From assembly GCA_029532415.1 (NCBI GenBank), contig JAQOTA010000036.1:248001-312000 (forward strand): a DNA stretch of 64,000 nucleotides, given 5' to 3'. Shown piece by piece: positions 13,477 to 24,500 of the stretch. The stretch's first letter is position 1; each line of letters starts with the position of its first letter. The position numbers and the translations under genes are program-made. Source of the DNA: Marasmius tenuissimus (taxonomy: Eukaryota; Basidiomycota; Agaricomycetes; Agaricales; Marasmiaceae). The notes under the pieces were generated by a model, which searched no databases, was not told where the DNA came from, and saw only the letters and a program-made list of their open reading frames with translations.

Positions 13477-14933
13477 CTAGGAATTAATATCCCTCCAACT
13501 CTTCTTGAGCTGTTCGAAAAAGACGAATAACAATACTGTGTTTGGTCCTAGACGGATGAATGCGGGTGTCCAGCCTTTAAAGAGGAATTTGGGTCCTTCT
13601 TTCTCGAGAGAATGTTTGAGGATTTGGAGGGCTGTGTAGTCGGAGGACTGGGGGGAAGGGTCGAGGTGTAAGAAATGGGTGTAGAGAGAGGGAGGGGGAG
13701 AGGAGACGTACGGATGACATGACGCGAGATCGGATCACGTCCACGGGGGAGCAGACAGCTGTGGAGTATGATTGATTTTCGCGTTGAAGAGAGAAGGAAG
13801 ATATGTGGGAACGTACTGGTAGCAAAAGTACCGGCGAGACAGCTGGCGATGGAGTGGAGGAGCATGTTATCTTTGAGTTCGTAGTTGACGATGGGTATTG
13901 ATTTGTGTAGTAATGTCTCCTTGAATAGGTCGTATCTGGGATGGGAATTCGGTCAGCGAAAACTGATCATCTCGTTCGTTGTCTATACGCACGAGCCGAC
14001 TTGAGAAGCCTGAGGGATAGCGTGTTAGACCGAGTTATAGCAGGAAGGGGCTCATCGAGCTCACCGTCATGAGTATCGCTCTGGCCTAAACGGAAAACTG
14101 ATGTTGAGGAACAACGAAAGACGACGAACATTCTTTGAAGCACGTACCGTGTTCGGACCGATTCCACGGGTCAAGCCTTTGACCCCTTCCTCCTTTACAA
14201 GACTGACGAGACCGCTGATAGCATTCGAATAATTATACCGCTTCTCCGGAGGCTTGATAGGATCACTCGTCATCCGCACAAGCAGGATATCTAGCAGGAA
14301 GGGGGAGGGAGTCGGTCAAAATTGACCTTATCATGTCCGGGCCGCATAAAGTACGCACCTGCGGGATTCCCGGCAATCCCTCCGAGCCCACCAGCGATAC
14401 AACCCGCAAGGAGCAATTGAGAGGTGGTGGGTTTCTGGGTTTTGGATATGCGGGACTTGATTTCTTCGTATGCTCCGAGACGAACGAGAGAATAGGACAT
14501 TTGGCGCATTAAGGAGGCTGAGAGACCGGTGTAGAGGCTTCTAAGACCAAATTCCGATATGGATGTGCGTATCACGGAGAAGGTAGAGTGTTTGGTTCCA
14601 GCGACTGGTTTGAGGGTTTGCATGCGACTGTCAAAAGGGACATATTTGAAACTTGGATCTGGGGCATAGTTGGGGGAAGGCGTACACTTTGGTCAAGTCC
14701 AGAGGATGTGTGCATGATGCTGCCACTAGAATCCGGTTAGAAACACCATTGCAAGTGCTAAAAGATCACGTACTGGAGGCGGCTACCCCTAGCAGTCAAA
14801 ACACGGTTAGTATTTAACTGCAATAGAGAATTTAGAAGCGATGACGAACCTCCAAGCCTGCAGAACTAGGTGAGATGGAAGCTGTGAAATTTTCGAGGCA
14901 AGGAACGTACCAAAATGGATAACTCGCAGCCAT
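13477..14933 (-). CDS. DIC1: mitochondrial dicarboxylate carrier (SLC25 family)
   Basis: Six-helix mitochondrial inner-membrane carrier. The sequence follows yeast Dic1 closely (YPFW, MQTLK, GLSASLMRQ, ARAILMTASQV, SCLAGTFATTVCSPVDV), which exchanges malate or succinate for phosphate. The three carrier signatures are present: HPLDLTKVR, NPADILLVR and SPVDVIRSR. Exons in coding order: 14933-14911, 14857-14850, 14788-14774, 14725-14686, 14627-14359, 14290-14148, 14085-14065, 14009-13993, 13935-13817, 13758-13712, 13647-13477. All phases close to 290 aa, the normal length for the family. Four internal exons are only 8, 15, 21 and 17 bases. The start codon is 584 bases from the divergent VIT/vWA gene. 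Confidence 0.93.
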
Positions 14934-15517
14934 GACTAGATTCTGCGTGAGAAGAGCACCTGCAGAGCTCTAGAGGGACGTGAAACGGAAAGTTGGGAGA
15001 GATTGGACTTGGCGGGGATTGCTGGCCATGCAAGTTGCAGAGACAGTCGCTTTTTATCGGCCCTGCTGTTGCAGCTGTGTCGGATTTATCGGCAACCCCA
15101 TATCCCGGGCGTCATAGCACATAAATTCCTTCCCGCATCGTCGACAAGGGACAGCGCGGACAGCTCTGCAACAGATACTCGAATAGCAAGACATGGTTGG
15201 TCGTAAACCGGTTTTCTTCGACCGAAGTTAAAGCATCCGTCATTTCTCTCATCCCCGAAGGAAAGCCGAATCATTTGCCAGTGCATCATCGTTCACACAG
15301 TCTGTCCCAGTGATCCTGTGACAATAATTATTGTCCTAACTGGGGGTAGGCAAGGGAAGGGTCGTAGCGAGCGAGTAAAGAAAAGCGGTGAGCAACTTCT
15401 TTTGTTCAGCAACAGTACGTCGCTGACGGGCGGCAGCCTCGTGTTGATTAGGTTAATCCCTCATTTCGAGCTATATATCCGCCTATTATGCTCTAATAGC
15501 ACTTGTACCGCACCTCA
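14934..15517. promoter_or_regulatory. divergent intergenic promoter region
   Basis: 584 bases between two head-to-head start codons (carrier gene leftward, VIT/vWA gene rightward). It must contain both promoters. A TATATA-like stretch (ctatatatcc, near 15470) lies about 45 bases upstream of the VIT/vWA ATG. Confidence 0.5.
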
Positions 15518-18500
15518 ATGACCCCACCAAGCGGCATCGTGCACAATTCTGGAGTTCCAGGAACTCATGCATACCTCCCTGTGCAAGAAGTGAGAGCGGA
15601 TGTGTTGATCATCGATGGTGAGTTTGCCCAGAGCCTACTTTAGATTCTTGCGCAGCTGACATACGCATTTTCTCTCGCAGTTTCTGCCAGAGTAACCTTG
15701 ACACAAGTCTTTTCAAACTCCTCCAGTCATCCAACAAGTCGAGCAGTCTATTACTTCCCAGTACCGGCCGACGCAGCAATATGTGCCTTCGAAATGAGCC
15801 TCGGAAATGGTCGCGTTATTCGCGCAACATGCAAGGAGAAGACTCAAGCTCGCGAGGATTTTGAGGCTGCTTTGCTACAGGGCAAGCAGGCAAGCATGCT
15901 CGAATGGGTCACCGACGATGGTCTGTCTGTCTGTGTCCACCATGAGCACTACCCACACGCTCACACGTTTTTTACCTGCATAGTCTTCACCATTTCAGTC
16001 GGCTCTATTCCCGCACATGAAACCATCAAGACCAAATTAGTCGTATGTCAAGTCAATTTTCAGCCTTGAATTTCATCTCATCTGAGCGCCCAGTATGTCA
16101 TGAACCTCTTGAATCAAGATGTAGACGAAGTTCGATTCCAGCTCCCATCTTACGTTGACGAGCGCTATGGTGAGCTACCTCAACAGCTCGTCGGCGCCTC
16201 GTCCTCCTCTTCCTCCACTCGCCTCAGAATCACCGTCGACGTCCAAACCAGCGGGACAATAAGAAGCATCTTCAGTCCTACCCACGGCGAATCCCTCACC
16301 ATCACTCCCTATTCCACCCACCTCAACCGTCCCTCCCGCCGTCGTTCAACAATAAAGTTCCGTTCTCGAGATTACCTCGAACGTGACTTTGTCCTCATCA
16401 TCCACGCCGATAAACTCGACGCCCCACGGTGCTTCGCAGAGCTCGATGGTGATCCGCGGCAAAAGGCAACGTTGGCCCTTCAGTTCACTTTTGTTCCCAA
16501 GTACAATCTTCCACCGATTCAAAGTCAGGAATATATCTTCGTCATAGATAGGAGTGGAAGTATGCAAGGAGCACGTTTCGAACAGGCGAAACGAACGCTG
16601 GCTATGCTTATTCGTATGCTGCCGACTGAGAGGACGACTTTCAATATCTTCAGCTTTGGACATGATTGCCATGAGATGTGGGCTAGGAGCGGAAACTATA
16701 CACAGACTACTTTGGATTACGCGGTGCGTTCTTTTGAGGGTTCTCAGTTTACATGAACCTCACTGAGCCTGCGCACAGACAACCCATATCGAAGCTATGG
16801 AAGCTAATCTTGGAGGTACCAAAATCGAGAACGCCTTGAAAGTCGCTATCGCTTCCCGGCACGGAAATTCACCTACGGCCATGTTCATCCTGACCGATGG
16901 AGAAGTATGGGATGTAAGTATCTTTCCCGAATCATGACGACCAACTGATCTCACCAAACACCTCTCACCAGGACGACGACATGGCCAACAGAATCGTCTC
17001 ATCCGTCCAATCCCTCTCCGCCTCCCACAACACCCGACTGAAAATCCACGTCCTGGGCATCGGCAGCGGCGTCTCCACCCAAATGTGCCAAGACATCGCC
17101 CGAGCTGGTAACGGCGTCTGCCTATTCGCAGTCGAAGCAGAAGACATCTTCATCAGCTGCATTCGACTCCTCGCAGCCGGTCGAACCCCACACGTCAAAG
17201 ACGTCTCCATCGACTGGGGAGTCCCATCCAGCTACCTCTCCACCTCAAATTCCTCCTCTTCCTCCGTCAACTTCTCCACCACCCACGCCCGGACGGTACG
17301 TATACGACCACCTCCAGTCCTTCAACAAGCTCCGAACAGAATCGAAGGTTCCATCCACGCTGGAACGAGGATCGTGATTTTCGCGATTATCACACTTAAG
17401 AAAGCGACTGTACCAAAGGAAGTCACTCTCCGAGGTCGCCTCGACGGGTCCCCGCAGCCGTACGAAATCACCGTTCCCATTCGCGGTGTCCAACTCAAGG
17501 ATTCCGAACCCCGATTACCCACTCTCATACACATCCTCGCCGCCTCGAGGTTGATAGACGAACACGATAAGAGTCGTGCTCCGTTGCCTTCTCCGATTGA
17601 TTTGTTGCCGGTAGCACCGGATGCGAGACAGTTGAGGAGAGCTGCGATTGTGAGGTTGGGTGAACGATACCAGCTGGCCAGTCAGTTTACTTCCTTCGTC
17701 GCTGTTGATAGAGGGCAGGATGATAGAAGGTTGCAGTCGAGGTTGAACTTTGGGGACTGGCAGGGTCAGGGTGGGAATAACGATAGCGATGCGTTGGGGC
17801 TTGGGTTGCAGGTTGAGCCGAGTGGGGTTGTTGAGGCTGCATCGGAGGTGGAGACGGAGGCGGAAGCCAGACTAGGAGCTTCTTCCCCGATATCTTCTTC
17901 TATAGACGGGGAACCTTGGATGGATGTGACGACACAAGATGTGATCTCTCCCATCTCACCCTCTGCAGCTGTTCCGGGTGCTTGGCCTGCCCTGGCGTCT
18001 TCTATGTCTTCCGCCTCGGTCAAGGACGAAGGGTACGAAAGCGATAAAACGTTTACGACGATTAGCAGTCTCGAATCGTATTCCTCTCACTGGACTGAAT
18101 GGAGTGATGATGAAGAACCGGGACCGAGACGACCACTCACGGAAGAAGAAAAGAGGATGCAACGCGCTCCTTCGCCTCTTCTCGTCCCGAGGAAATTGGC
18201 TCCGGAGGATGTTCGACGACGGTTGCCAGCGCAGCAACCTGCTGCTCATCGTCCTAATAATAACAACAATACCTACCAAGATCTCTCCCGCCGACCCATC
18301 CCACACGAGATCTTCGACATTGCCACATTACAACTCTACGACGGTGCTTACCCCTTGAACGACAAGCTCCGTGCGTTGGTGGGGAGGTCCGCTACTGACG
18401 AGTTGGGTAAGATTACCCCGAGGGTAAATGAGACGATGTGGGCTACGGCGTTGGCGGTGGCGTTTATAACGAATCGGCTTGTGCATAGGAAGGAGTTGTC

Positions 18501-18591
18501 GAATGATATTACGTTGAAGTCGAGGGAGTTTTTGAAGAGGGTTGAGGGGAGTGAGGAGTTGGTTAGGAGGGCGAGGGGGATGATTAGGTAG
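15518..18591 (+). CDS. VIT and von Willebrand A domain protein (inter-alpha-trypsin-inhibitor heavy-chain-like)
   Basis: Intracellular VIT-vWA proteins are widespread in fungi but their role is poorly known; they are presumed to be adhesion or assembly proteins. An N-terminal VIT domain (about residues 15-140: RVTLTQVF, YYFPVPADAAICAFEM) is followed by a vWA domain from about residue 276. The MIDAS metal site DRSGSM (Asp codon 16547-16549) and LTDGE are intact, so metal-dependent ligand binding is plausible. The C-terminal third holds a low-complexity acidic linker and a small helical end. Exons 15518-15617, 15681-15920, 15984-16042, 16094-16723, 16779-16913, 16972-18591 give 927 aa; all phases close and all introns are GT-AG. 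The start is the first ATG in the first coding exon. No signal peptide seen. Confidence 0.92.
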
Positions 18592-18855
18592 GGACGGTTA
18601 GGTGTGGTACTGGTGATGTAGATAATGGGATACCCTTATACGCTGTGGTCTTTTTTTTTCGAGAAGTTGAGTGGCAGCCTACGGATATGAAGAAGAAAAC
18701 AGCATGCGTAAAGCTGAGTCTTCATTGATCTCATTCTCGGGATGTTTACCTACGTCCTTCATCCTTGACCGAGGTTCCCCAACTCTGCCAGGTTTCGTTG
18801 TTTTATCCAGAAACTGTCCAGCGTCAGTCAGTGTTGGCGAGCAGTACGTCTATCA
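18592..18855. other. intergenic region
   Basis: VIT/vWA 3' UTR and upstream sequence of the small gene at 18856. An open frame continues upstream of the proposed ATG to about 18769, so an extra 5' exon is possible. Nothing else seen. Confidence 0.4.
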
Positions 18856-19397
18856 ATGCGACGACAGTTTTGGGTTGATAGTTTTGCCCATGTGAGTTGA
18901 AGCCTGAATTTGTTCAGTTTTGAGTTTTTCGCGATTGCCTCGACACCATATCCTCAGTATAAGACTAGCGATGGAGATGTCTGGAATTATGTGGTGAGCG
19001 GACCACATCAAGAACGGAGACAGATATGGAAAGGAAGGAAGGAAGGATATGCTTGGGTGGATTGAGGCGAGTATGATCTTTCTGGGCTCTAATTCCCCCT
19101 AATCCTTGTTTCGTACTATAACTCATGGTCTTTCTTTTGGACAGACCTTCCCGGACAGATTTGCTGAAGAAGCCAAAGTTCCGAAAGTGCAAGTTCGCGC
19201 TTTGCCTTGGAAACAGTGGGCGCACGGAACTGCCGGGGGGATCCAGGTGATCTTTCATGGGCTTCAGATACCTCAGAGGATGCACATGAGGAGTCGTAAC
19301 GTCTGGTCTATGGAAGGTATGGCGACCAGACAGTGTACCGAAGTTTTGGCGCTGACTCTCCTCCTCGATAGCTATTGTCCTTTTTTTGCTATACTAG
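18856..19397 (+). CDS. possible four-exon gene for a 110-aa protein of unknown function
   Basis: Not visible as one open frame. Exons 18856-18891, 18958-19056, 19145-19316 and 19372-19397 join with closing phases to 110 codons plus stop. Introns one and three are textbook: AT|GTGAGT...CCTCAG, and GAAG|GTATGG...GCTGAC...GATAG. Intron two (88 bases) has a weak donor (TGG|GTGGAT) but a strong polypyrimidine acceptor. The product is rich in Trp, Gln and Arg (DGDVWNYVVSG, QERRQIWKG, ALPWKQWAHGTAGG), which looks protein-like rather than random. I do not recognise the family. It could be a fragment of a larger or decayed gene, since the frame stays open upstream of the chosen ATG. Confidence 0.45.
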
Positions 19398-22300
19398 CAG
19401 GCTAAATGTAACTGAACGGCCATGACGACGGCGGGGCCATTTTATCCAACAGTATGACCTGCCTCGACGCTTACTTTTGTGTGGTGCCGAGGGAAGCTGG
19501 AGATCAGGAGAACTCCGACGGGATAACCAATTCTATAATCCGTGTCTTTTGCAATATGTTTGTAGGCTCCGAACGAATGTAACTGCTAGTTAACTGCTGC
19601 ACTTGGCGTGTCTTCCTATTGCCTTCCAGGTCATTCCTTCACTCAGACTCTACACGAACGCGACGAAAGAGAGCCGCTCGCGTCCTCGTCAAACTTGTGA
19701 AATGTGATGGTCTAGCACGCCTTTACTCATTCAATAGTTCCATCGCTTCGTTCAGCGAACAAAATGAATTTGGCTCACCACTTGACTGTCTCCGTGGTTT
19801 AGCTACTAACGCCGTCGCCGCCCAACGCGATGTTGAAGGCTGTAATCAATCTCCAACAATAGCGAGACGAGAAAGAAAATTCTGACGACTGCGGGGCCTC
19901 TCTCATAGCGTGTACCATGGGCACACTGAGCGTAACCTATAGGCCCCAACGCGTACTACGAGACATCTGGCACATCCTCACTGAGCAGCCTGTGAAAATT
20001 GATAGTCGTGACGGTAGACTTCGTTCCGGAGAGATGGAAGTTTGGAGCGGGATTGCACGATATCTCTAGTCACTCGCCAGGTTCTCAATGGAGCGATTGT
20101 TCGAAGCTGGTGAAACGTACTGTTTGCATGTGTGCGATATTTGGACACGCATATTCCTCTTTCTGGGATCGCATACTTGATTCCAGATGTGGGCTTACCG
20201 CAATCACAAACTTGGTCCGTGGACCAAGCTTTGATTTTAATCTTTCGCCGACTCGACGAGAAGAACAACAAAGCTTTGAGTGTCGTGTTTGCAAAAACAA
20301 GGCTGCCATTTCGCAATAATACAATCCCTATGCCGCGAAGTTGCTGTTCCAGGTGAGTCCATCCATCACCCCGAGGTATGAGGGTGATCAAGTGAATGGT
20401 CACGAGTCTAGGCAATCGATGTAGGGTGAATCGTACGAGGGAGACTTCGAAGTAGCGGAAGGGTAGTGCAGACCAGCAAAAGACAAAAGGAAACACGACA
20501 TGTCTTGAGGATTCCACTCAGACTTCTGAGGGGGATAGTCTTGACGATACATGGGGCGCCCATCCGAGAGGTCTCTGAGGCTGCCGCTGTCGGGTTGGTT
20601 TTGCGTTCATCGTTATGCTCGATACGCTCGGTTGGTCAAGCCTTCTCGTTCTCTTTCGAGTTATCCGTTTGTAGACCTTCTACGGGTTCCGGGGTGCCGA
20701 CTCAGCGTTTTCTGTCATTCTGCTCAGGGCCTAATGTCGTGTCCCTGCATGGCCGACATTGTACCAGTGGGCCCCTTGACAATGCTTCGCAAATACTTGT
20801 CGTTGTCATGATTGAGGGCTTGAGATCTTTGGGTAGTTGAGGCTATATCGGCGTATTGGGGATGATCTAGAAACACGAGCAAAGAGAACTAGTCTTCGGG
20901 GCCGGGGTAGGAAAGGAGCGAACAATGGGAGACTCGGAAAGTCGCTGCAAGAGACCCTGAGACTTCACTCCATCCTTCCAACTTATTCATAGCATTCACC
21001 GGTTCACCATCCTTCACCTCGTCGACTGCGACACTCTCCTGCTATGCACATCAGTGATGTTCCGCACATGAACCAGAACACACAAATCGCGACGAACTTC
21101 AGAAGGTTTAAGATTCGAAGTCGACTTCGTTCTTGGAGGCCTAACGAGCGGGATTGCAGACGTTAGGGCAGACGGGGGAGAAGCAAAAGTCGTCTATTGA
21201 ATGCAATCGAGGGGAAAAACTGAGGGTGAGAAGGAGATATTTGAAACATGCGCGGAAAAACGATGAGACTCCCCGAATCGTTGAAATTCTTTCATCGCTA
21301 CCTCCATCACCGACAAAAATTCACCCGCCTCAAATAGAGGATCCCCACCGCTCTCCTCCTACTATCGACGCTCTATGAATCTGCATAAGGGATGACGAGA
21401 CTCGAGCCCGAGAGACCACTTCCCGTGTTCTCCGTTACACCAAAGATTATGGAGTATGCTGGTCAATGCTGGGACCATCTTTTGTCGCTCAAACGTCGGC
21501 GGGGCATTCGGTGCGGTACACTCAAGCCGGAAAGGTCAACAGGGTTGGAGGGTTTGAAGGACTCTGGTGCGTCGCCTTGAATCGACTGGTATTTTGGTGG
21601 TAATCACAATGTTTAGGCACACATCCTAGGGCGTCCTCTGGTAGTCTGCATGTACAGACTGGACTCGAGATACCCGTCCAGGTATTGGTGGAACGTTCGC
21701 AGTAGGAACAGTTCATTCACTTGCCGTGGGGTCCAAATAACGCAGTACGACGGGATCCATCCTCTTTGGTCGTTCCCGACAACATTCTGGTAAAACCAAC
21801 AATGAAGAGTGTAGCGCAACTCGAGGTGCCCTTGAGGCACCGGAGTTTGCTGTCATCGCCGGGTAGACCGTGTCTACCCTCAACAAGCCCACAAGACTGT
21901 CGTTGACTTGAGTTCACACCGTCGAGTTTTGCGGGGGTCGGTTGTTGCTTTTGAGCAAATGTCTTGTCTTGGAGGAGCTCTTGAAGCTGGACTTGCTGTG
22001 TCGCGATCGCACGTTTAACTTACTCGTGGAGGACGCCATACCCTGCTTCCTGCCGGTAGTCAAATTTCAAAGCCAGGATCATAGTCAAGGAAAAGCCCGT
22101 CGATGGACATGCAATACCGTATGGCGCGTCCGTGGCGCGTCGACTCATCCTGTCGGGGCCGATCCTTTGCTCGGTCACGTGCTTTTCCTTTTCGGGTAAT
22201 GGCACTGGTCGACCAATGTCGAAGGATCCCGCGGCCCAGTCACTGAGTCAATGATAGCCCCAGGATGCAAACGGACCACTAGAGAAGGGAGATCAGAGTC

Positions 22301-22896
22301 GGACCAACACGGCCAGCGATTAGAGCACCCCACGAAACCCATCCAGTCATTGAGAGCGCTAGGAGCACCATTTATCGTTCAGCAGGCCACCAGAGACGAA
22401 CCGACGCGTAAAGCGCACAATTAGAATCTTGCAGAGGCTCACACCAGCCGACTATGCTTTCCTGCTTTGACTCCAGAATTCAATGCCGCGCACAAGCGAG
22501 AAGGGGTCCTCGGGCGGCAGCTTTGGGCAAATCATCGCCAACGGAAAGACTCGAGAAGAGACGTGGATGGTTTGGGCTGGATGGTACATGATGAAGGAGA
22601 CAAGGATCTATGTCTATGGGTGTTGGACGAGCGCGAAAGTGGGTTGAAGGCGGTCAGCTTGGATAGCGAGTGATATCCAAAGGAAAATCACCTCGATGTT
22701 CTTGTGTCCTTTCAGAACCCAATCTCGATACTCTTGCCTGTTGTGTGGAATATGGCGGTTTGTGCTGAAGAGATAGGGACATTGTGTTTGGTCGTGTTCT
22801 GTGCACGCTTGTTTCCCAGAGGTCCCTCCAAATTTGGCAGAGAAATCAATACTCTCTCTTACCACCACGACGCAAGACCCTCTCCATTTCACCGTC
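19398..22896. other. 3.5-kb gene-poor region
   Basis: Several open frames of 60-180 codons exist on both strands, but none resembles a known family, overlaps mutually exclusive frames cleanly, or shows a convincing splice-linked continuation. No transposase, reverse transcriptase or tRNA recognised. Decayed mobile DNA is possible but not shown. Confidence 0.45.
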
Positions 22897-23275
22897 ATGG
22901 CTCCCACGAGCACCCAACTTCGAAACCGTCGACAGCGTAGACCTCACCCGTATCCATCTCAACAACGCTTCCCCCCAACAGAACCAGGAGAGAACGTGAG
23001 TCTTCTGGCGAGTTTCGTTCAGAAATCAAACTCGACCCTCTATTCTCTAGGACGTCGACCTTCTACCTCAGCAAAATCAGGCAGGCGGTGCTATTGAAGC
23101 TGTGATTGATCATCGTGAATTTATGCTCATTGTTTTGCTCTTGCTGTTGGTAAGTGTCTGGTTGGTTTCGACCACGGTAGGCTTGACCTCGCGCGACGTT
23201 TAGCGTCTATTCGTAGCTATCATCCTCCACGGAAATACAATCAGAGCTCTCACCGAACATTCCGACAAGTCTTAA
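22897..23275 (+). CDS. small single-pass membrane protein, 89 aa
   Basis: Three exons, 22897-22995, 23051-23149 and 23204-23275, all phase 0, with strong splice sites (AAC|GTGAGT...CTCTAG; TTG|GTAAGT...GTTTAG). The product has a basic, Pro/Gln-rich N-terminus (residues 1-33), a short acidic stretch, one hydrophobic segment (about 57-76; FMLIVLLLLL then RLFVAIILHG, interrupted by Arg67) and a short polar C-terminus (NTIRALTEHSDKS). The basic side before the segment suggests the N-terminus faces the cytosol, which is inference. Two consecutive 99-base exons and the clean hydrophobic run argue for a real gene. Family not recognised. Confidence 0.65.
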
Positions 23276-24500
23276 ATTGAAAAACACGCTATCCTCCTAG
23301 TGAGTCTCATCCCTATCGTCGCGTCTTTTGCAATATCTCACACAGCAGCGCCGGTTGTTAGAGCGACACATAACTTGTCTTGAAATCCGTGAAGATGTCT
23401 ATGCTTTCCTCTCTTCGTCTCAACATGTTACCCGTCACTGTACACTTATACGCATTTCTTGGATCTTACGCTGCACTATTCCGCTGCCTTTGTATCATTA
23501 TATCTTGTAACTCTGCTCGCCGCACCGCATCGTCGAGATGGTGCCGCTAGAAGCCACTCATCGACTACACCACATACATATACTTTGTCGCATCTGCTGT
23601 CTGCTCGCGTTTATCGCGTATTACTTTTATCTTAACATCCTGTTATTTCTTGCAAATCAATTACTCTACAGCTACAAGACTCAATGTGGGAGGGAGTAGC
23701 ATGTTCTCTTCAGAATCTCACGCCTCGGATCCGCTGGGATGCCTCTCAATGCTCAATTCAACTTTCCAGGCCATCCACTCAGTACTCAGTACTCAGTTCT
23801 CATACTAGCGATCTCAGATTTGTTGTCATACGCTTCGCGCAACAAACTCGAGGGACACAGGTGGGGAATACAGCCCAGAATGATCTGGTAGGATGAAGCC
23901 TCGAATCTTTCAATTCGCAATCCGAAAAGCATAAATGAATACCTCCAGCTCCCGTATGAGACTGGCGGAGCACACGCAGATGTTTCGAACGTGCTCGGAG
24001 CGCTCTCTTTGAGGATAGGGAATGTCCAAATACTGATTGTGAACGCGACTGACCATCAAGCAGGCCTTCTTTGGGGCGAGGATGTTCCTAATATCGTCTA
24101 ATCATTCTCTCGTGCTTGGGCACAGACTGTCACCAACAAGGGCATCGTAGTCGACCTCTCGTAGTCCAAACGGTTTGTCTCAATCCGTTGCCTGGCCATT
24201 ACTACGGTGTCACAGGCCAGGGATTTATCTCAAAAAAATGCATCGAAAACATTGAGAGAACTTAGTCGAGTAAGCGTACACAATATACAGATCATCTAAA
24301 TGTAAAAAAGAGGGTTCATGAAGTCACCGAATATGTAGCATAAAAATTGCATGGAGAAGGTCAAGTGTAGAAGTGTGTGCATAATGAGTGGAATGGAAAG
24401 TCGAAACATGCGAAGAATGGTCAAGTGGTATGTATAATCCATGAGAAATCAACGGCCTCGTAAAATAATATAAACCCCAGAAGAAGAAAACGGCGCAAGA
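23276..24500. other. intergenic region
   Basis: Contains the 3' UTR of the 89-aa gene and, at the right, the 3' UTR of the TBC gene on the other strand. The rest holds no exon I can support. Confidence 0.5.

Noticed and set aside
19978..20517. 179-codon minus-strand open frame
   Set aside because: No recognisable domain or codon pattern, overlaps other open frames, and no splice-linked continuation.
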